Shown: positions 1 through 9,748, counted from the stretch's first letter. The stretch is 64,000 bases of DNA from CAZNPL01 sp964574815 (GCA_964574815.1 CAZNPL010000032.1:1-64000); one strand, 5' to 3'. Made by a program: numbers and translations. The notes: a model not told the origin generated them from the letters alone.

Positions 1-1
1 A

Positions 2-202
2 GCCCGCCAGCCATCCTACGCCCTGCCGGTCGGAAATTAAATGCGATTGCCCTGGCCCGGTGGCCGTGAGCAGCTTGAGCGCTTCCTGCTCCGCGGCAGT
101 CATGTTGTCGTTGTCCACCTGCTGCCATTTCAGCGGGAGTTTGGCCAAGTGACCCAGAATGGCCTGCTCCACGGGGTTGGAATAGTTGGCTGAGTCGCTC
201 AT
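2..202 (-). CDS. Hypothetical protein, N-terminal part (runs off window edge)
   Basis: An ATG at 202-200 on the minus strand opens a frame with no stop for 67 codons to the window edge, beginning MSDSANYSNPVEQAILGHLA. The composition looks protein-like (a short amphipathic stretch, then NMTAAEQEALKLL). I do not recognise a named family, and only the N-terminus is visible. The next minus-strand gene upstream ends at 614, about 410 bases away, so it is probably transcribed separately. It could be a chance frame, since only 201 bases are available. Confidence 0.45.
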   Translation of the reverse strand, partial: MSDSANYSNPVEQAILGHLAKLPLKWQQVDNDNMTAAEQEALKLLTATGPGQSHLISDRQGVGWLAG

Positions 203-613
203 GCGTCGAACTCGCAGAATCCCGGGGCGCGAAAACGAGCCCATCGTCTCGTCCCGTCCGCGCCAAAAAAGGCGATTGTACGCCAGGGGGTTCGTTGAGA
301 CACGCTCGCGGCGGTTCCTTCCTGAAGATCGGAGCGGAAGATTGCGAGGGGAACCGTTGGGCGGTCCCTTTTTGTTTGTTGCGCACAGCGAACAGCCTCC
401 CTCCACGGGATCATGGCCGCTGTCACTCGGAACAAAGCCGCGGCGCCCGGGGGGGTTGGCGGAGCGCCCCGCGCAGGGCGTGGGCATCGTGGCCGACGCC
501 TCCGCAGCCGAACCGCGCGGGCGCTGAGACCCGGAACGTTGAAGGACGAAACTCGCTGACCGGAGCAACGCCCCGCAGTAGTGCGAGGCGTTGGTGGGGG
601 GTCGTGATGTGTG
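203..613. other. Gene-free stretch with one terminator-like hairpin
   Basis: No frame here has convincing protein character. The longer open frames are Arg/Pro/Gly-rich and overlap one another on both strands, as expected for GC-rich non-coding DNA. The only structure I see is the hairpin with a T-run at 349-373. Confidence 0.5.
349..373 (+). terminator. Possible rho-independent terminator
   Basis: GGG-A-ACCG (349-356) pairs with CGGT-CCC (362-368) around a five-base loop, with one bulged A, and is followed by TTTTT at 369-373 and further T-rich sequence. The orientation is plus strand, yet no plus-strand gene lies upstream in the window, so this may be fortuitous. Confidence 0.3.
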
Positions 614-790
614 CTACGCGGACGATGCGTTCTGCGCGCCCGGGCGATAGACGGTGCGGCACCGCTGGCACTCGACGCGCTCGTCGTCGAGCCAGATCAG
701 TTCGTCGCATTCGCGCTCGCCGCATTGCGGACAGGCGTCGTCCGGTGCGACGGGATCGATCGGTTCGCGTCCGTTGTCGTGGTTCGTCAT
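614..790 (-). CDS. Small zinc-ribbon protein (58 aa)
   Basis: The frame starts at ATG 790-788, sharing one base with the stop codon of the HARE-HTH gene upstream (TGATG), so the two are probably translationally coupled. It encodes 58 residues with two CxxC knuckles, CPQCGERECDE and CQRC, separated by about 18 residues, which fits a single zinc ribbon (rubredoxin/TFIIB-like). The stop is TAG at 616-614. The coupling suggests it works with the HTH protein, perhaps in nucleic-acid binding; that role is inferred. I do not recognise a named family. Confidence 0.6.
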   Translation of the reverse strand: MTNHDNGREPIDPVAPDDACPQCGERECDELIWLDDERVECQRCRTVYRPGAQNASSA

Positions 791-1167
791 CACCTGCCCT
801 CCGCGTTGAACGCGAATTGCCCGCGGTCGACCTTGCGGAACCGCGACGCGTTGCCCTTATCCCGAGCCTCTCGCATCATTGCGGCGTACAACGTACCCGC
901 TGGAGTCTTGCCAGCAGGACTCTTCCACAGGTTCTGCTCGGCCATCGCGGCGATCAGTTCCTGCGCTCGCATCGGCTTGCCGGCGCGCTTGAGCACCTGC
1001 GCGGCGGCATCCAACGCGCCGACGCGCTTCGGCTTCTGCTCACCATCGGCCTTCTTCGACCTGGCTTTCTTGGCCGGTGCCTCAGGCTTCGTCGTTGCAG
1101 CCTTGGTCTTGGCAGCCGCCGCGTTCGCGTCGCCCTTCTTCTTCGCTTTGGTCTTCTTCGCGCTCAT
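790..1167 (-). CDS. HARE-HTH domain protein with Lys/Ala-rich histone-like tail
   Basis: The first ~45 residues are Lys/Ala-rich (AKKTKAKKK, KPEAPAKKARSKKA), like a histone H1 or HU tail. The remainder, about residues 50-115, matches the HARE-HTH winged helix: LDAAAQVLKRAGKPMRAQEL, then a TLYAAMMREA helix and a FRKVDRGQFAFN strand. Such proteins are common in planctomycetes and related to the RpoE-delta/ASXL winged helix, so a DNA-binding or nucleoid role is likely. AGGAG lies 7 bases upstream of this ATG and only 4 bases from another ATG one codon earlier (1170). It overlaps the downstream zinc-ribbon gene by one base. Confidence 0.8.
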   Translation of the reverse strand: MSAKKTKAKKKGDANAAAAKTKAATTKPEAPAKKARSKKADGEQKPKRVGALDAAAQVLKRAGKPMRAQELIAAMAEQNLWKSPAGKTPAGTLYAAMMREARDKGNASRFRKVDRGQFAFNAEGR

Positions 1168-1170
1168 CAT

Positions 1171-1587
1171 TCATCTCCTGTGTTAGCGTTCTACCGCGTC
1201 CACGCGACGCAGCGTTCACGCCCCCATGAGGGCAGGACCGGCGAACAGGGTCAAGCGAATGTGGCCGCAATTTCGAGTGGAATTCGCAGATTCTTTTTCA
1301 CGCAGCGGCGCGCGAACGGGGCATCCCCGGCACACGGGTTGCCTGTACGCGGCGGCCTGCGGGCAGGCGGCGTACTCGACTTGCGGAGGGCGGCGTAGAT
1401 GTCAGGCGATGACACTACCTTCGAGGCCAAACCGGCACGAGAGCCGACGGCGCTGCTTGCAACCGGAATCGCTGTTGTTCTTATGTGGATTCGGGCCATG
1501 TGGCCGTCACACTGTGTTCACGCCAACATGAAGAGCAAGCAGTTCGTTTCGGGATGCAAGTGACGGAACCCGCCTTTCTGAATCGCG
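1171..1587. other. Gene-free stretch
   Basis: This is non-coding sequence between the HARE-HTH gene and the membrane-protein gene, both on the minus strand. It must hold the promoter for the HARE-HTH unit and the 3' end of the operon upstream. I see no convincing -10/-35 pair and no T-tailed hairpin. The open frames here are low-complexity and unconvincing. Confidence 0.45.
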
Positions 1588-2007
1588 CTATGAAGTGGGA
1601 AGACCGCCCGCGCCGGGCCGGTACAGAAAGCCGACGACGACTCCGCCGACGAGGTACTCAGCCAATCCGATCCCTATCCATGCGACCGCCAGACCGTCGG
1701 GAATCGCGATGAACGACCAGAAGCCGATGGTCATCGGAACGGAATAGAAGAGCCAGATGAGAAGACCATATCGGAGCCCGGGCGCCCATCCGACTCGCCG
1801 CGAACTCTTCGCAAAGAGGTAAGCAAAAAGCGCGACGAACAGGACGCGGCTCAAGAAGTAGGGAAACAGCTTCTCCTCGCCTTCCGGCCTGAAGAATGCC
1901 TCGTCGGCAAAAAGCTGGTCCGCAACGACCATCTGCAACGCTCCGGCTACGATGGCCTGGGCGATGAACACGGCTCCGGCGGCGAAGGCCAATCGTTTCC
2001 AGTTCAT
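1588..2007 (-). CDS. Small four-helix integral membrane protein
   Basis: The 139-residue product has four hydrophobic segments, roughly residues 6-28, 47-66, 80-103 and 108-130, and a short Gly/Pro-rich tail. It therefore sits in the inner membrane. GGAG lies a few bases upstream of the ATG. It is the last gene of a minus-strand group with a DUF6958-like protein, an SRPBCC protein and an ArsR regulator, 51 bases behind the DUF6958-like gene. There are no catalytic motifs. DUF1761- or DoxX-like small membrane proteins are possible relatives, but I cannot assign a function. Confidence 0.7.
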   Translation of the reverse strand: MNWKRLAFAAGAVFIAQAIVAGALQMVVADQLFADEAFFRPEGEEKLFPYFLSRVLFVALFAYLFAKSSRRVGWAPGLRYGLLIWLFYSVPMTIGFWSFIAIPDGLAVAWIGIGLAEYLVGGVVVGFLYRPGAGGLPTS

Positions 2008-2058
2008 GGTTATTCGCTCCGAAAGAGGGCGTCTCCGCGACTCCCAGCCTTGTCATGC

Positions 2059-2343
2059 TCACGCTCTTCGCCGGATGCGCTGAGGCGTCTGGCCGGGAAT
2101 CCGCTCGACGAGGCCGGCTGCTTCAAGGTCGAGTTGCACGACCTTGGTGTACCACGACACGGAACCCGGCTTGGGAAAAAGCCCTTTCGACACCCTGCAG
2201 TTGACCGAGGCCACGAGCTCCTTGAAGGTCAATCCCGTCTGACTACGCGGCAAGGATCTCAGGATCGCCTTGCGTATCGGCTCGTACTTCTCTGGCGTGA
2301 CCGAAAAGCCCGCACTGCCTTTGTTTACGTTGTTCGTTTTCAT
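2059..2343 (-). CDS. DUF6958-like small winged-helix protein
   Basis: The product is 94 residues. After a polar N-terminus, the YEPIRKAILRSLP helix, an LTFKELVASV segment and WYTKVVQLDLEAAGLVERI form the pattern of small winged-helix proteins that I associate with DUF6958. These often sit next to ArsR and SRPBCC genes, as here. The basic C-terminus (RIRRRA) would suit DNA contact. GCAGGAG precedes the ATG at good spacing. Its target is unknown. Confidence 0.7.
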   Translation of the reverse strand: MKTNNVNKGSAGFSVTPEKYEPIRKAILRSLPRSQTGLTFKELVASVNCRVSKGLFPKPGSVSWYTKVVQLDLEAAGLVERIPGQTPQRIRRRA

Positions 2344-2379
2344 GCTTGTCTCCTGCTGCGTATCGAATCCCTAAACCGT

Positions 2380-2850
2380 CTACAACTTCGTTCCTGATCC
2401 ACCAGCACCAGGCAGAGTCGACGGTTCTGAGTCTAGTCGCTCGAGGACGCGCGTAATCCTCACCTCGAGCATCTTCTTCCAGCCTTGGCTGAGCATGGCG
2501 TGGAGCTCGCGGCCCCAAGGCTCCTGTAGATTCGTGTGCTCCAGGCGCAGCCGCGTTCCGCCTTCGACGGGTTCCAGCGTCCAGCGGACGATGGTCGGCT
2601 CCTTCCAATCGTCGTCGCCCAGCCAGGTGTAGGCCAGGCGTTGCGCTGCAACCAGTTCGATCACCTCGCACTCGACGATTCCGCGCCAACCGGGCATGGG
2701 CTTAGCGCGGAACTGGAACTTGTGACCGAGGCACGGCTCGAAGTCATTGGGCATCAGCCACTCGGTGAGCGATGCGCTTTCCGTCAGGGCGCGCCACACC
2801 CGCTCCGGGGGGTACGGGTAGGTCTGCTCAAGCGTGATCTCGTACTTCAT
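2380..2850 (-). CDS. SRPBCC (AHSA1-like) domain protein
   Basis: The 156-residue product has the START/Bet v 1-like SRPBCC pattern of the Aha1-C family: EITLEQTYPYPPERVWRALT at the N-terminus, a LTEWLMP motif, GRFRF-type strands, and a C-terminal helix after GTRLRLEHTNL ending in a QGWKKMLE-type segment. These proteins form a hydrophobic ligand cavity; the ligand is unknown. The start overlaps the ArsR stop by ATGA, the classic ArsR-SRPBCC coupled pair in which the regulator usually controls the partner. The last ~15 residues form a flexible tail. Confidence 0.85.
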   Translation of the reverse strand: MKYEITLEQTYPYPPERVWRALTESASLTEWLMPNDFEPCLGHKFQFRAKPMPGWRGIVECEVIELVAAQRLAYTWLGDDDWKEPTIVRWTLEPVEGGTRLRLEHTNLQEPWGRELHAMLSQGWKKMLEVRITRVLERLDSEPSTLPGAGGSGTKL

Positions 2851-3107
2851 GGATTCTTCTCCAGGTATTCGCCGAGGGCCCCAAGCTTCTGCTTCCAGAA
2901 GCGCTCGTACTGGCCGACCCAGTCGGCCACCGGCTTCAGGTGCGCTCCACAGACCCGGTAAACCTGCTCACGACCTTGTCGACGGCACACGACGAGTCCC
3001 GCTTCGCGTAGCACCCGCAAGTGCTGCGACAGGCCGGGCTGGGTCATCCGAAAGGACCGGGCCAGTTCCTTGACTGGCCGTTCGCCCGCGCAAAGAAGGT
3101 CGAGCAC
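2847..3107 (-). CDS. ArsR-family winged-helix regulator, 5'-truncated
   Basis: The body shows the ArsR/SmtB helix-turn-helix: VKELARSFRMTQPGLSQHLR, then VLREAGLVVCRRQGREQVYR, and a C-terminal helix ending YLEKNP. The first in-frame start is a GTG at MLDLL, which is inside helix 1 of the family. The usual N-terminal segment with the ALADPTRR motif is missing. Upstream codons stay open only to a TAG about 19 codons away, with no start, and there an opposite-strand MerR fragment begins. No metal-site Cys pair is visible. The regulator may be non-functional or use an unusual start. Confidence 0.65.
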   Translation of the reverse strand: MLDLLCAGERPVKELARSFRMTQPGLSQHLRVLREAGLVVCRRQGREQVYRVCGAHLKPVADWVGQYERFWKQKLGALGEYLEKNP

Positions 3108-3222
3108 CGCCCGCCGGTTGGCGAAAACGGCAGGCGTGCCCTCGTCGACCGTTCGGTACTATGAACGGCGCAGGTTGCTTACGCCGGAGGGTCGGAGTCG
3201 GTTGGCCGTCGCGGAAAGATGA
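3106..3222 (+). pseudogene. MerR-family HTH remnant
   Basis: Plus-strand codons in one frame read ARRLAKTAGVPSSTVRYYE followed by RRRLLTPEGRSR and a few more residues to TGA at 3220-3222. This matches the start of the MerR DNA-binding domain (LA..AGV..STVRYYER.GLL). Nothing resembling the rest of a MerR protein follows, and there is no start codon or ribosome site. The fragment meets the truncated 5' end of the minus-strand arsR, which suggests a rearrangement junction near 3105-3120. Confidence 0.6.
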
Positions 3223-3319
3223 TGCCTGGGCACACTTCGCGAGCGCCATCCTGCGCAAGCCCTTGCATCTGCTAATCGATGTACGTCCAAAATTCCCGAG
3301 CTTGGCGGCGGACGTTTCG

Positions 3320-3463
3320 CTACAAAGCGGATAGCGTCATACGAACCCAATCCGAGTGCTTGACCTCGTCGAACAGTTGCCGAACGGCGTCAGCATCCAC
3401 TCCCTTGTCTAAATTCACGACCGAATCACAATGTCCGACAATCGGGATTCGATACGATATCAT
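3320..3463 (-). CDS. Tiny ORF coupled to the TolC gene (47 aa)
   Basis: An ATG at 3463-3461 shares its first base with the TGA of the TolC-type gene (TGATG). The frame encodes 47 residues, including DADAVRQLFDEVKHSDWVRM, and stops at TAG 3322-3320. The single-base overlap favours translational re-initiation. Codon use has less third-position GC than its neighbours, so it may be a remnant of a longer gene. No family is recognised. Confidence 0.35.
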   Translation of the reverse strand: MISYRIPIVGHCDSVVNLDKGVDADAVRQLFDEVKHSDWVRMTLSAL

Positions 3464-5160
3464 CAGCCGTTCGGGTGATTCGCAGCGTTTGAAGGATCTG
3501 TATCGGCGGTCATCGACCCGACAAGTGATGATTCGTCGATCAAGCCCAGGGCGGCGAGGAGGTTGACCTGTGCCTGGTTATAGCCGACGACTGCCTGGAT
3601 GTGGCGAAGCCGGGCCTGCGTGACCGCGTCTTGCGCTTGGAGCACGTCTAGGGTCGTCATTGTGCCGGCTTGGAGATTGGCTTGTGAAAGGCGAAGGGCT
3701 TCCTCTGCGGACTGAACCTGCTGTAGCGCAAGCTCGCTGAGCCTGCGATTGGCGATCACATCCTGATTGACGTTAACGACATTGGCGCGAACCTCATCGA
3801 CTCTCCGTTCGGCGTCAATTATGGCATTTGCCTCGACGGCTGATGCTTTCTTGAGATCACCGAATGCGGAAACGCTAAAGCGCCATCCCACGCCGGCAGT
3901 GCCTCGTGTGAACTGCGAGAAGCTGAAGGTCTGATCGTCGGAGCCGGCCAGTCGTTCCGAACCGCGTACGATGCCTTCGCGAAACAGGCCGTTGGCGACG
4001 GGGTTTGAATTGAAGGCGCCGTTCGCTGATGCTGGATTGATCGCGAGATTGCCTGGAATGCCCTCATTGGGCACGACATTGTTTGCGTGTCCGGTAAGAC
4101 CTCCGTACTCATAACCGACCGAGAAGTCCGGCCCGAAGCCCGACCACCAGGCGCGTTTGCGGTCAGAAGACGCGGCCTCCATGAGTTCGCGGACGCTTTG
4201 GAGGTCCGGGCGAAACGTCACGGCGATGGCCAGCAATTCGTCAATCTCCAGGTCGTTGCGCACGAGCGTTTCGCGCGGCAACGTTTCGATCTTCGGAACA
4301 AGCGTCACGGTTGCGTCGAGATGCAACGTCAGCGTCAGTTCGACGGACGCCCAGTAGAAACCATGCAGCGCCGACACCAGGTCCTGCTCCCGCTCGGCGA
4401 GTTTTGCCCTGGCGCGTAGTTCGTCGGCCTGGACGCCGGTTCCCGTCCGCAGACGGACGCGCTCGATCCGCAGGAGTTCGTCCGCCTCCTCGACGCCTTG
4501 ACGTCCCGCTTCGATGCGGGCCTGAGCGAGCGCGAGGGAATAGTATTGAACAGCCGCCAGGCGCAGCGTTTCCATTTGCGCGTGCTCTTCCAGAAACTCA
4601 GTCGCGTATAAGCGCTTTTGGGCGGCGAGGATGTTGTAGATGATCTGGCCGGGATTGATCACCCAGTCGATCGCGACCGACGCGGAGAAGTTGCCCGATC
4701 CGACATCAAAGATGCGCCCGTCGGTGTTCAGGAAATGTCCGTCACGACGCTGGAAGAACGCCATCGGCACGATCGCGGGAAAGGCGTCGCCGACGGCGCT
4801 TTCGTACTCACCTTGTGCCGCTTCGACTGCCACACGGGCCTTCTGTATTTCGAAGTTCTGCGCTTGGGAAAGTTGAATGACGGTCGGCAAGTCCACGGCG
4901 TGGAGTTTTGTGTACATTGGCTCGGTTTGCGAGGCGTTCAACTGCAACGAGTTTTCGTCGGCGATCCTCACGCCGGGAGAGACATCCGGACGCGGTGGAT
5001 ATGCTCGTTTCATTGGTTGCTGGCAGCCGAGAGGAACGATTGCGCAGATTACGAAGGGGAAGCAGCGACACATCGTCAGACCAAAAACTCGACAATGCCG
5101 GCGTCTTCGCCAAGTCAGGTCTGTGCGTGCGAACGGATCGGCCGTGTGTATCGTGTTCAT
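3463..5160 (-). CDS. TolC-family outer-membrane efflux lipoprotein
   Basis: The 565-residue product carries the TolC duplication of long alpha-helical hairpins: AQNFEIQKARVAVEAAQGEY and the TLRLAAVQYYSLALAQARIE region in the first half; AEEALRLSQANLQAGTMTTL and DVLQAQDAVTQARLRHIQAV in the second. Near residues 33-46 a hydrophobic stretch ends in PLGCQQ, a plausible lipobox. The earlier ATG (5160) has an AGG upstream; an internal ATG at 5073 would give a shorter signal but lacks a visible ribosome site. It follows the RND permease and adaptor genes, so it should be the outer-membrane channel of that pump. Confidence 0.9.
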   Translation of the reverse strand: MNTIHTADPFARTDLTWRRRRHCRVFGLTMCRCFPFVICAIVPLGCQQPMKRAYPPRPDVSPGVRIADENSLQLNASQTEPMYTKLHAVDLPTVIQLSQAQNFEIQKARVAVEAAQGEYESAVGDAFPAIVPMAFFQRRDGHFLNTDGRIFDVGSGNFSASVAIDWVINPGQIIYNILAAQKRLYATEFLEEHAQMETLRLAAVQYYSLALAQARIEAGRQGVEEADELLRIERVRLRTGTGVQADELRARAKLAEREQDLVSALHGFYWASVELTLTLHLDATVTLVPKIETLPRETLVRNDLEIDELLAIAVTFRPDLQSVRELMEAASSDRKRAWWSGFGPDFSVGYEYGGLTGHANNVVPNEGIPGNLAINPASANGAFNSNPVANGLFREGIVRGSERLAGSDDQTFSFSQFTRGTAGVGWRFSVSAFGDLKKASAVEANAIIDAERRVDEVRANVVNVNQDVIANRRLSELALQQVQSAEEALRLSQANLQAGTMTTLDVLQAQDAVTQARLRHIQAVVGYNQAQVNLLAALGLIDESSLVGSMTADTDPSNAANHPNG

Positions 5161-5193
5161 ATCAACTTGCCTGTTCTCGGGGAGTAGCGCGAT

Positions 5194-6510
5194 TCAGAGT
5201 CCGGCCTGTGTGGCAGTGACGGGAGCGCCCGGTGCAATCACTCCCGCCGCTGACACGATGATCTGTTCCGTTCCGGAAAGCCCGTTCTTGACTTCGGCCC
5301 AGATGCCGTCGTCGTACCCGAGCGTGATCGGGTGGGACCGTACGACACTACCGTCGGCGACGAGCACGGTGATATCTGATCCGCGGACGCGCACGGCTTT
5401 GGACGGGATCATCATGGCCTGGGCTTCGGACTTGAGCAGGACAGACGTTCGGGCATACAGACCGGGCATGAGCCGCCCGTCGGAATTATCAATGTCCGCC
5501 TCGACGCGCATGGTTCGCGTGTTCTCGCGTAGCGCCATGGCGGTTCGGGTAATCGTGGCCTTGATCGGCTCAGCCCCGAGGTGATCGCATTGGGCTTCGA
5601 TCTGGGTACCAACGCTTACGTGCGAGGCGTCTGATTCAGGTACATTCAAAACCAAACGAACGTAGTCAACGCGTGCGATCGTGAGCAGCGGCGTCGTCGC
5701 TCCTTCGGCGGCGGAACGCACAAACGAGCCGGGGTCAACAAGCCGCTCGGTGATCACACCGTCAAACGGCGCGCGAATCGTCGCATAAGACATAAGCGTA
5801 CGCAGACGCCGGAGATTCGCCTCTTCGACGGCCACCTGTGATTCGGCGACCGCGACATCGGCCTGGACCGCGGCCTTCTGGGCCTCAGCCGCCGCGACGT
5901 TGGCCTCTGCGATCGCGACTTCGGCCTCCATGACAGCAAGCTTGCTCTTCGCTTCGTCCAGGTCCTGTTCGGGTATCGCCTTCTCGTCGAACAGTTGCCG
6001 CTTGCGGTCGGCCGTGATCCGTCCAAGTGCCAATTCGGCCTCTCGTCTCTGAGTCTCCGCCCGCGCCGTGGCAATCATCGATTCCACCTGATTCACCTTG
6101 GCGCGCACGGCGAGCACCTTCGCCTGCTTTGCTGCGAGAACCGCTTCGACCTGCTTGAGTTCGTCCAACATCTCAGGCACGTCGATTTCGAGCAGCACGT
6201 CGTCCTTCTCGACCCGACTGCCGATGTCCACGCTAAGCTGTTGCACATACCCGCTGGTCTTCGCGTACATTTGTGCGACTTCGCCCGGTTCCAGCGAAGC
6301 AGGGATTTTGAGCACCTGCTCGAGCGCGCGTACTTCCGGCTGGACGACTTCGACGCTCACGGGTTTACCGCCGACACCCTTCCCTGCCGGGCTGCCGCCC
6401 GTTTGGGCATTGGCAGATTGCTCGGCAATCAGCATGGGTATCATCACGGCTGCCGCCGCGCCCAGGATGAGCACCGATCCGATTATCGGGGTCCACGATT
6501 CTCTTTTCAT
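5194..6510 (-). CDS. RND efflux periplasmic adaptor (HlyD/MFP family)
   Basis: The 438-residue membrane-fusion protein has an N-terminal membrane anchor (about residues 8-28). A lipoyl-like half-motif AQMYAKTSGYVQQLSVDIGS is followed by a long coiled coil with heptad-like VAIAEANVAAAEAQKAAVQA, and then the second lipoyl half (YATIRAPFDGVITERLVDPG). Beta-barrel and membrane-proximal domains follow. It would link the RND permease to TolC across the periplasm. The ATG at 6510 directly follows the RND stop; an in-frame TTG two codons earlier is less likely. Confidence 0.93.
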   Translation of the reverse strand: MKRESWTPIIGSVLILGAAAAVMIPMLIAEQSANAQTGGSPAGKGVGGKPVSVEVVQPEVRALEQVLKIPASLEPGEVAQMYAKTSGYVQQLSVDIGSRVEKDDVLLEIDVPEMLDELKQVEAVLAAKQAKVLAVRAKVNQVESMIATARAETQRREAELALGRITADRKRQLFDEKAIPEQDLDEAKSKLAVMEAEVAIAEANVAAAEAQKAAVQADVAVAESQVAVEEANLRRLRTLMSYATIRAPFDGVITERLVDPGSFVRSAAEGATTPLLTIARVDYVRLVLNVPESDASHVSVGTQIEAQCDHLGAEPIKATITRTAMALRENTRTMRVEADIDNSDGRLMPGLYARTSVLLKSEAQAMMIPSKAVRVRGSDITVLVADGSVVRSHPITLGYDDGIWAEVKNGLSGTEQIIVSAAGVIAPGAPVTATQAGL

Positions 6511-6512
6511 TC

Positions 6513-9500
6513 TCAAACTCCTGCGGGGACAGCCGCCGCGGGCTGCGAAGGTTCACGTTTGAATACAATGTACAGACACGGCACCACCACCATCGTGAGA
6601 ACGGTGGCGGCGAGCACGCCGCCAATAATCGTTCGAGCCAGCGGCGCATTGGCTTCGCCTCCGGCGAATCCGATGGCCATCGGCGTCAGTGCCAGCAACG
6701 TCGTGAGCGACGTCATCATGATCGGTCGAAGTCGAATCCACGCGGCTTCCTTGATGGCTTCGCGAACGGACAGGCCCTGCTCAACGCGCTGATTGGCGAA
6801 GTCCAGCAGAATGATGCTGTATTCCACGACGATGCCGGTCATCATGATGATGCCCATGAAGGCCGGTATGCTGAGATTCGTTCCAGTCGCCCACAGCGCG
6901 ACGCCCACGCCGATGAATCCGAGCGGAATCGTCAGCAGAATGACGAACGGCACACCGAAGGAGCGAAGCTGCGCCACCATCGTGAGATAGACCAAAATGA
7001 TGGCGATAGCGAGCCCCTGCCCGAACTGCATGAACGACGACCGCATGGTTTCCACCTCGCCGGACATGGAATAGCTGTATCCCTTCCCTCCGTAATCTCC
7101 GCCGACCTCGTACACGACGCCACGCGGCGTCTCCTTGCGCACCGATTCAAGCAACGGCGATGCACCCAGCCGCCTTTCAATCTCGCCCGCGACGCTACCC
7201 ACGTCGTATCCCCCCTCGACGTTGGCGAACACGTCAATAGTGCGCGTGATGTTGACATGGTTGACCACCGCCGGGCCGGTCTTGCGGCCAAACTCTGCGA
7301 TGTTTCGAAGTGCCACGGGCATGACACTTCCTTTGCCGGTGATCGGCACGTTCTTGAGCGTTTCGATCGAGTCGATGTCCTCCTCGGCGTATTGGGCGCC
7401 GAAGAAATAGTGGTTGCCGTTGTTCTCGTCGATCCAAAAGGCCGGGTCGAAGTTGATGCTGGAATTGACCGTGGTCACGACGTTCTTAACGACGTCTTCC
7501 TGTGTAACGCCGAGCTGAGCCGCCTTGACGCGATCCACCTGAATGTCGATCTGCGGATAGTCCATCCGCTGCGCGATGCGCACATCGGCGGCGCCCGGCA
7601 CGGTGGACACGATGCGCTGCACGTGCATGGCGATCTCCTCGGCCGTGAAAAGATTGCTGCCCTGCACCCGCACGTTGATCGGAGACGGCAGTCCGAAGTT
7701 GAGCGCCGCCGTCATCATGCCGCCGGTGTCATACGCGAAGTCTACGCCCGGAAACTTGCGGTTGAGCTTGCCACGCAACCGATCGACGTAATCAAACGTT
7801 GTGGGCATGCCGGACTTGCCTTTGAGCTGAACCAGAACGAACGCGTCCATCGGCCCCGTGTTCGGTGTATACGCCGCAGGCCAGTCCATGAGCACACCGA
7901 TATTTGAAATCAGGATACGCAGATTGGAGTCGGCGTACTTCTCGACTTTTGGATACTCCGCATCGGGCTGGCCCATCTCGTCCATGAGGGCCTTTTCGAT
8001 CTCGGCAATCGTCGCTTCGGTGCGCTCGATCCGTGTACCCGACGGAAGTCGCACATATATGGTGAATTGGTTGGAATCCACCTGGGGAAACAACTCCGTA
8101 CCCGTTCGGGACAACAATAACAACGCGAGTGCCAACAGGCCGCCACTACCGGCAAAAACGAGCCACCGCATCGAGAGCATGCGAGAGAACCATCCGTCGA
8201 ACCATGATGGTACGGAGGATGTTGTAGCACCGGACTCTTGTGAAGCGGCACGTACCTTCAGGAACTTCGCGCAGAAGGTGGGTATTACGAACATCGCTAC
8301 CGTGTAGCTGGCGATTACCGCGAATACGACGGCGATCGCAAGAGGCGCGAACAGGTAACGTGGAACACCTGACAGGAACACAACCGGAAAGAAAACGACG
8401 ACAAAGGTCAAGGTGGACACGAACACGGGCATCGAGACCTCGCGTGTGCCGTCCAGCGCGGCCTGGAATCCGCTCTTGCCCATTCGCATGTGCCGCGTGA
8501 TGTTGTCGAGTACGACAATCGACTGATCGACGAGGATACCAATAGCCAGCGCCAGTCCACCGAGCGTCATGCTGTTGATCGTGTCGCCCGTGTAGAACAA
8601 CCCGATGAACGTGGCCAGAATGGCAATCGGAATGGCCAGGATGATGACAAAGGTCGAGCGAAGGCTGCGCAGGAAGACCAGGACGACGATCCCCGCCAGC
8701 ACGGCCCCCAAGGTTGCGGCGATCTGCAAGCTCGTGATGCTCGATCGAACGTATGTGGACTGATCCATGACGACTTCGAGCGCCAGGTCTTTGGACTTAC
8801 CGGTAGTGTCCATTTCACGGAGGCGATTGAGGATCGTGTCAAGCTGAGTCTTGATTCCGTTTACGATTGAGATCGTGTTTGCGCCGGGCTGGCGATAGAT
8901 CGGAATGTACACCTGACGCCGCCCGTTGATCCGCACGCTGTTGGTTTGAATCTGCGACGAGTCCTTGACCTCGCCCACGTCGCGCATGAAGACCACCGCC
9001 TGACCGTCCGTCTTGATCGGAACGTCGTTCAGCGAGTGAACCTCCGGTTCCATGGCGTTGGATACGATCTGATAGTCGATATCGCCAAACTTCGCGTTGC
9101 CAGTCGGGACGAGGACGTTCTGCGTCTTGAGCGATTTGACCACGTCCATGGGAGACAGGCCCCGCGCCTCCATTTGGTCCCGATCGACGTAAGCCAGGAT
9201 GCGCCTCAGCTTACCGCCATAAACCGCCGGCGCGATGACGCCCTGAATACTTTGAAGCCGGTTGCGAAGCTCAAAGTAAGCTACATCATAAAGTTCCTTT
9301 TCCGACATCGTCGGGCTGGAGACACTAACCAGGCAAAGCGGAACCGACGCCGTGGGATCGAACGGCATGACCATCGGCGGGATCGTGCCGGGCGGCAGAT
9401 AGAACAGGTCGCTCATTGCGTACGAGGTCACTTGCGACATGGCCGTGTCGAAGCTGATGTCCTCGCGGAAGAAGTCCTTGACCACGCTCACTCCCAGCAT

Positions 9501-9748
9501 GGCCTTGCCCTCTTGGCGCTCGATACCCACCGATTGCCCCGTCCAGCGTTCCAGCCGGCTCATAATGTCGCGTTCCATCACCTCCGGCGGCATGCCCGGA
9601 TAGAAGGTGACGATCTGGACGGCCGGTGTCTTGAAGATGGGCAGCAAATCAGCTGGTATGCGCGTCACGGCCGTGATGCCCACGACGAAGACCGCAAGCA
9701 CCACCACGGCAACCAGGTGAGGATTCCTTAGACTGACATCGATTGCCT

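Noticed and set aside
186..1398. Long Arg/Pro-rich plus-strand open frames across the first 1.4 kb
   Set aside because: They are antisense to the HARE-HTH and zinc-ribbon genes, have low-complexity composition and match no family.
1251..1499. 82-codon minus-strand frame
   Set aside because: Composition is Ala/Arg/Pro-rich and unlike a folded protein; no ribosome site.
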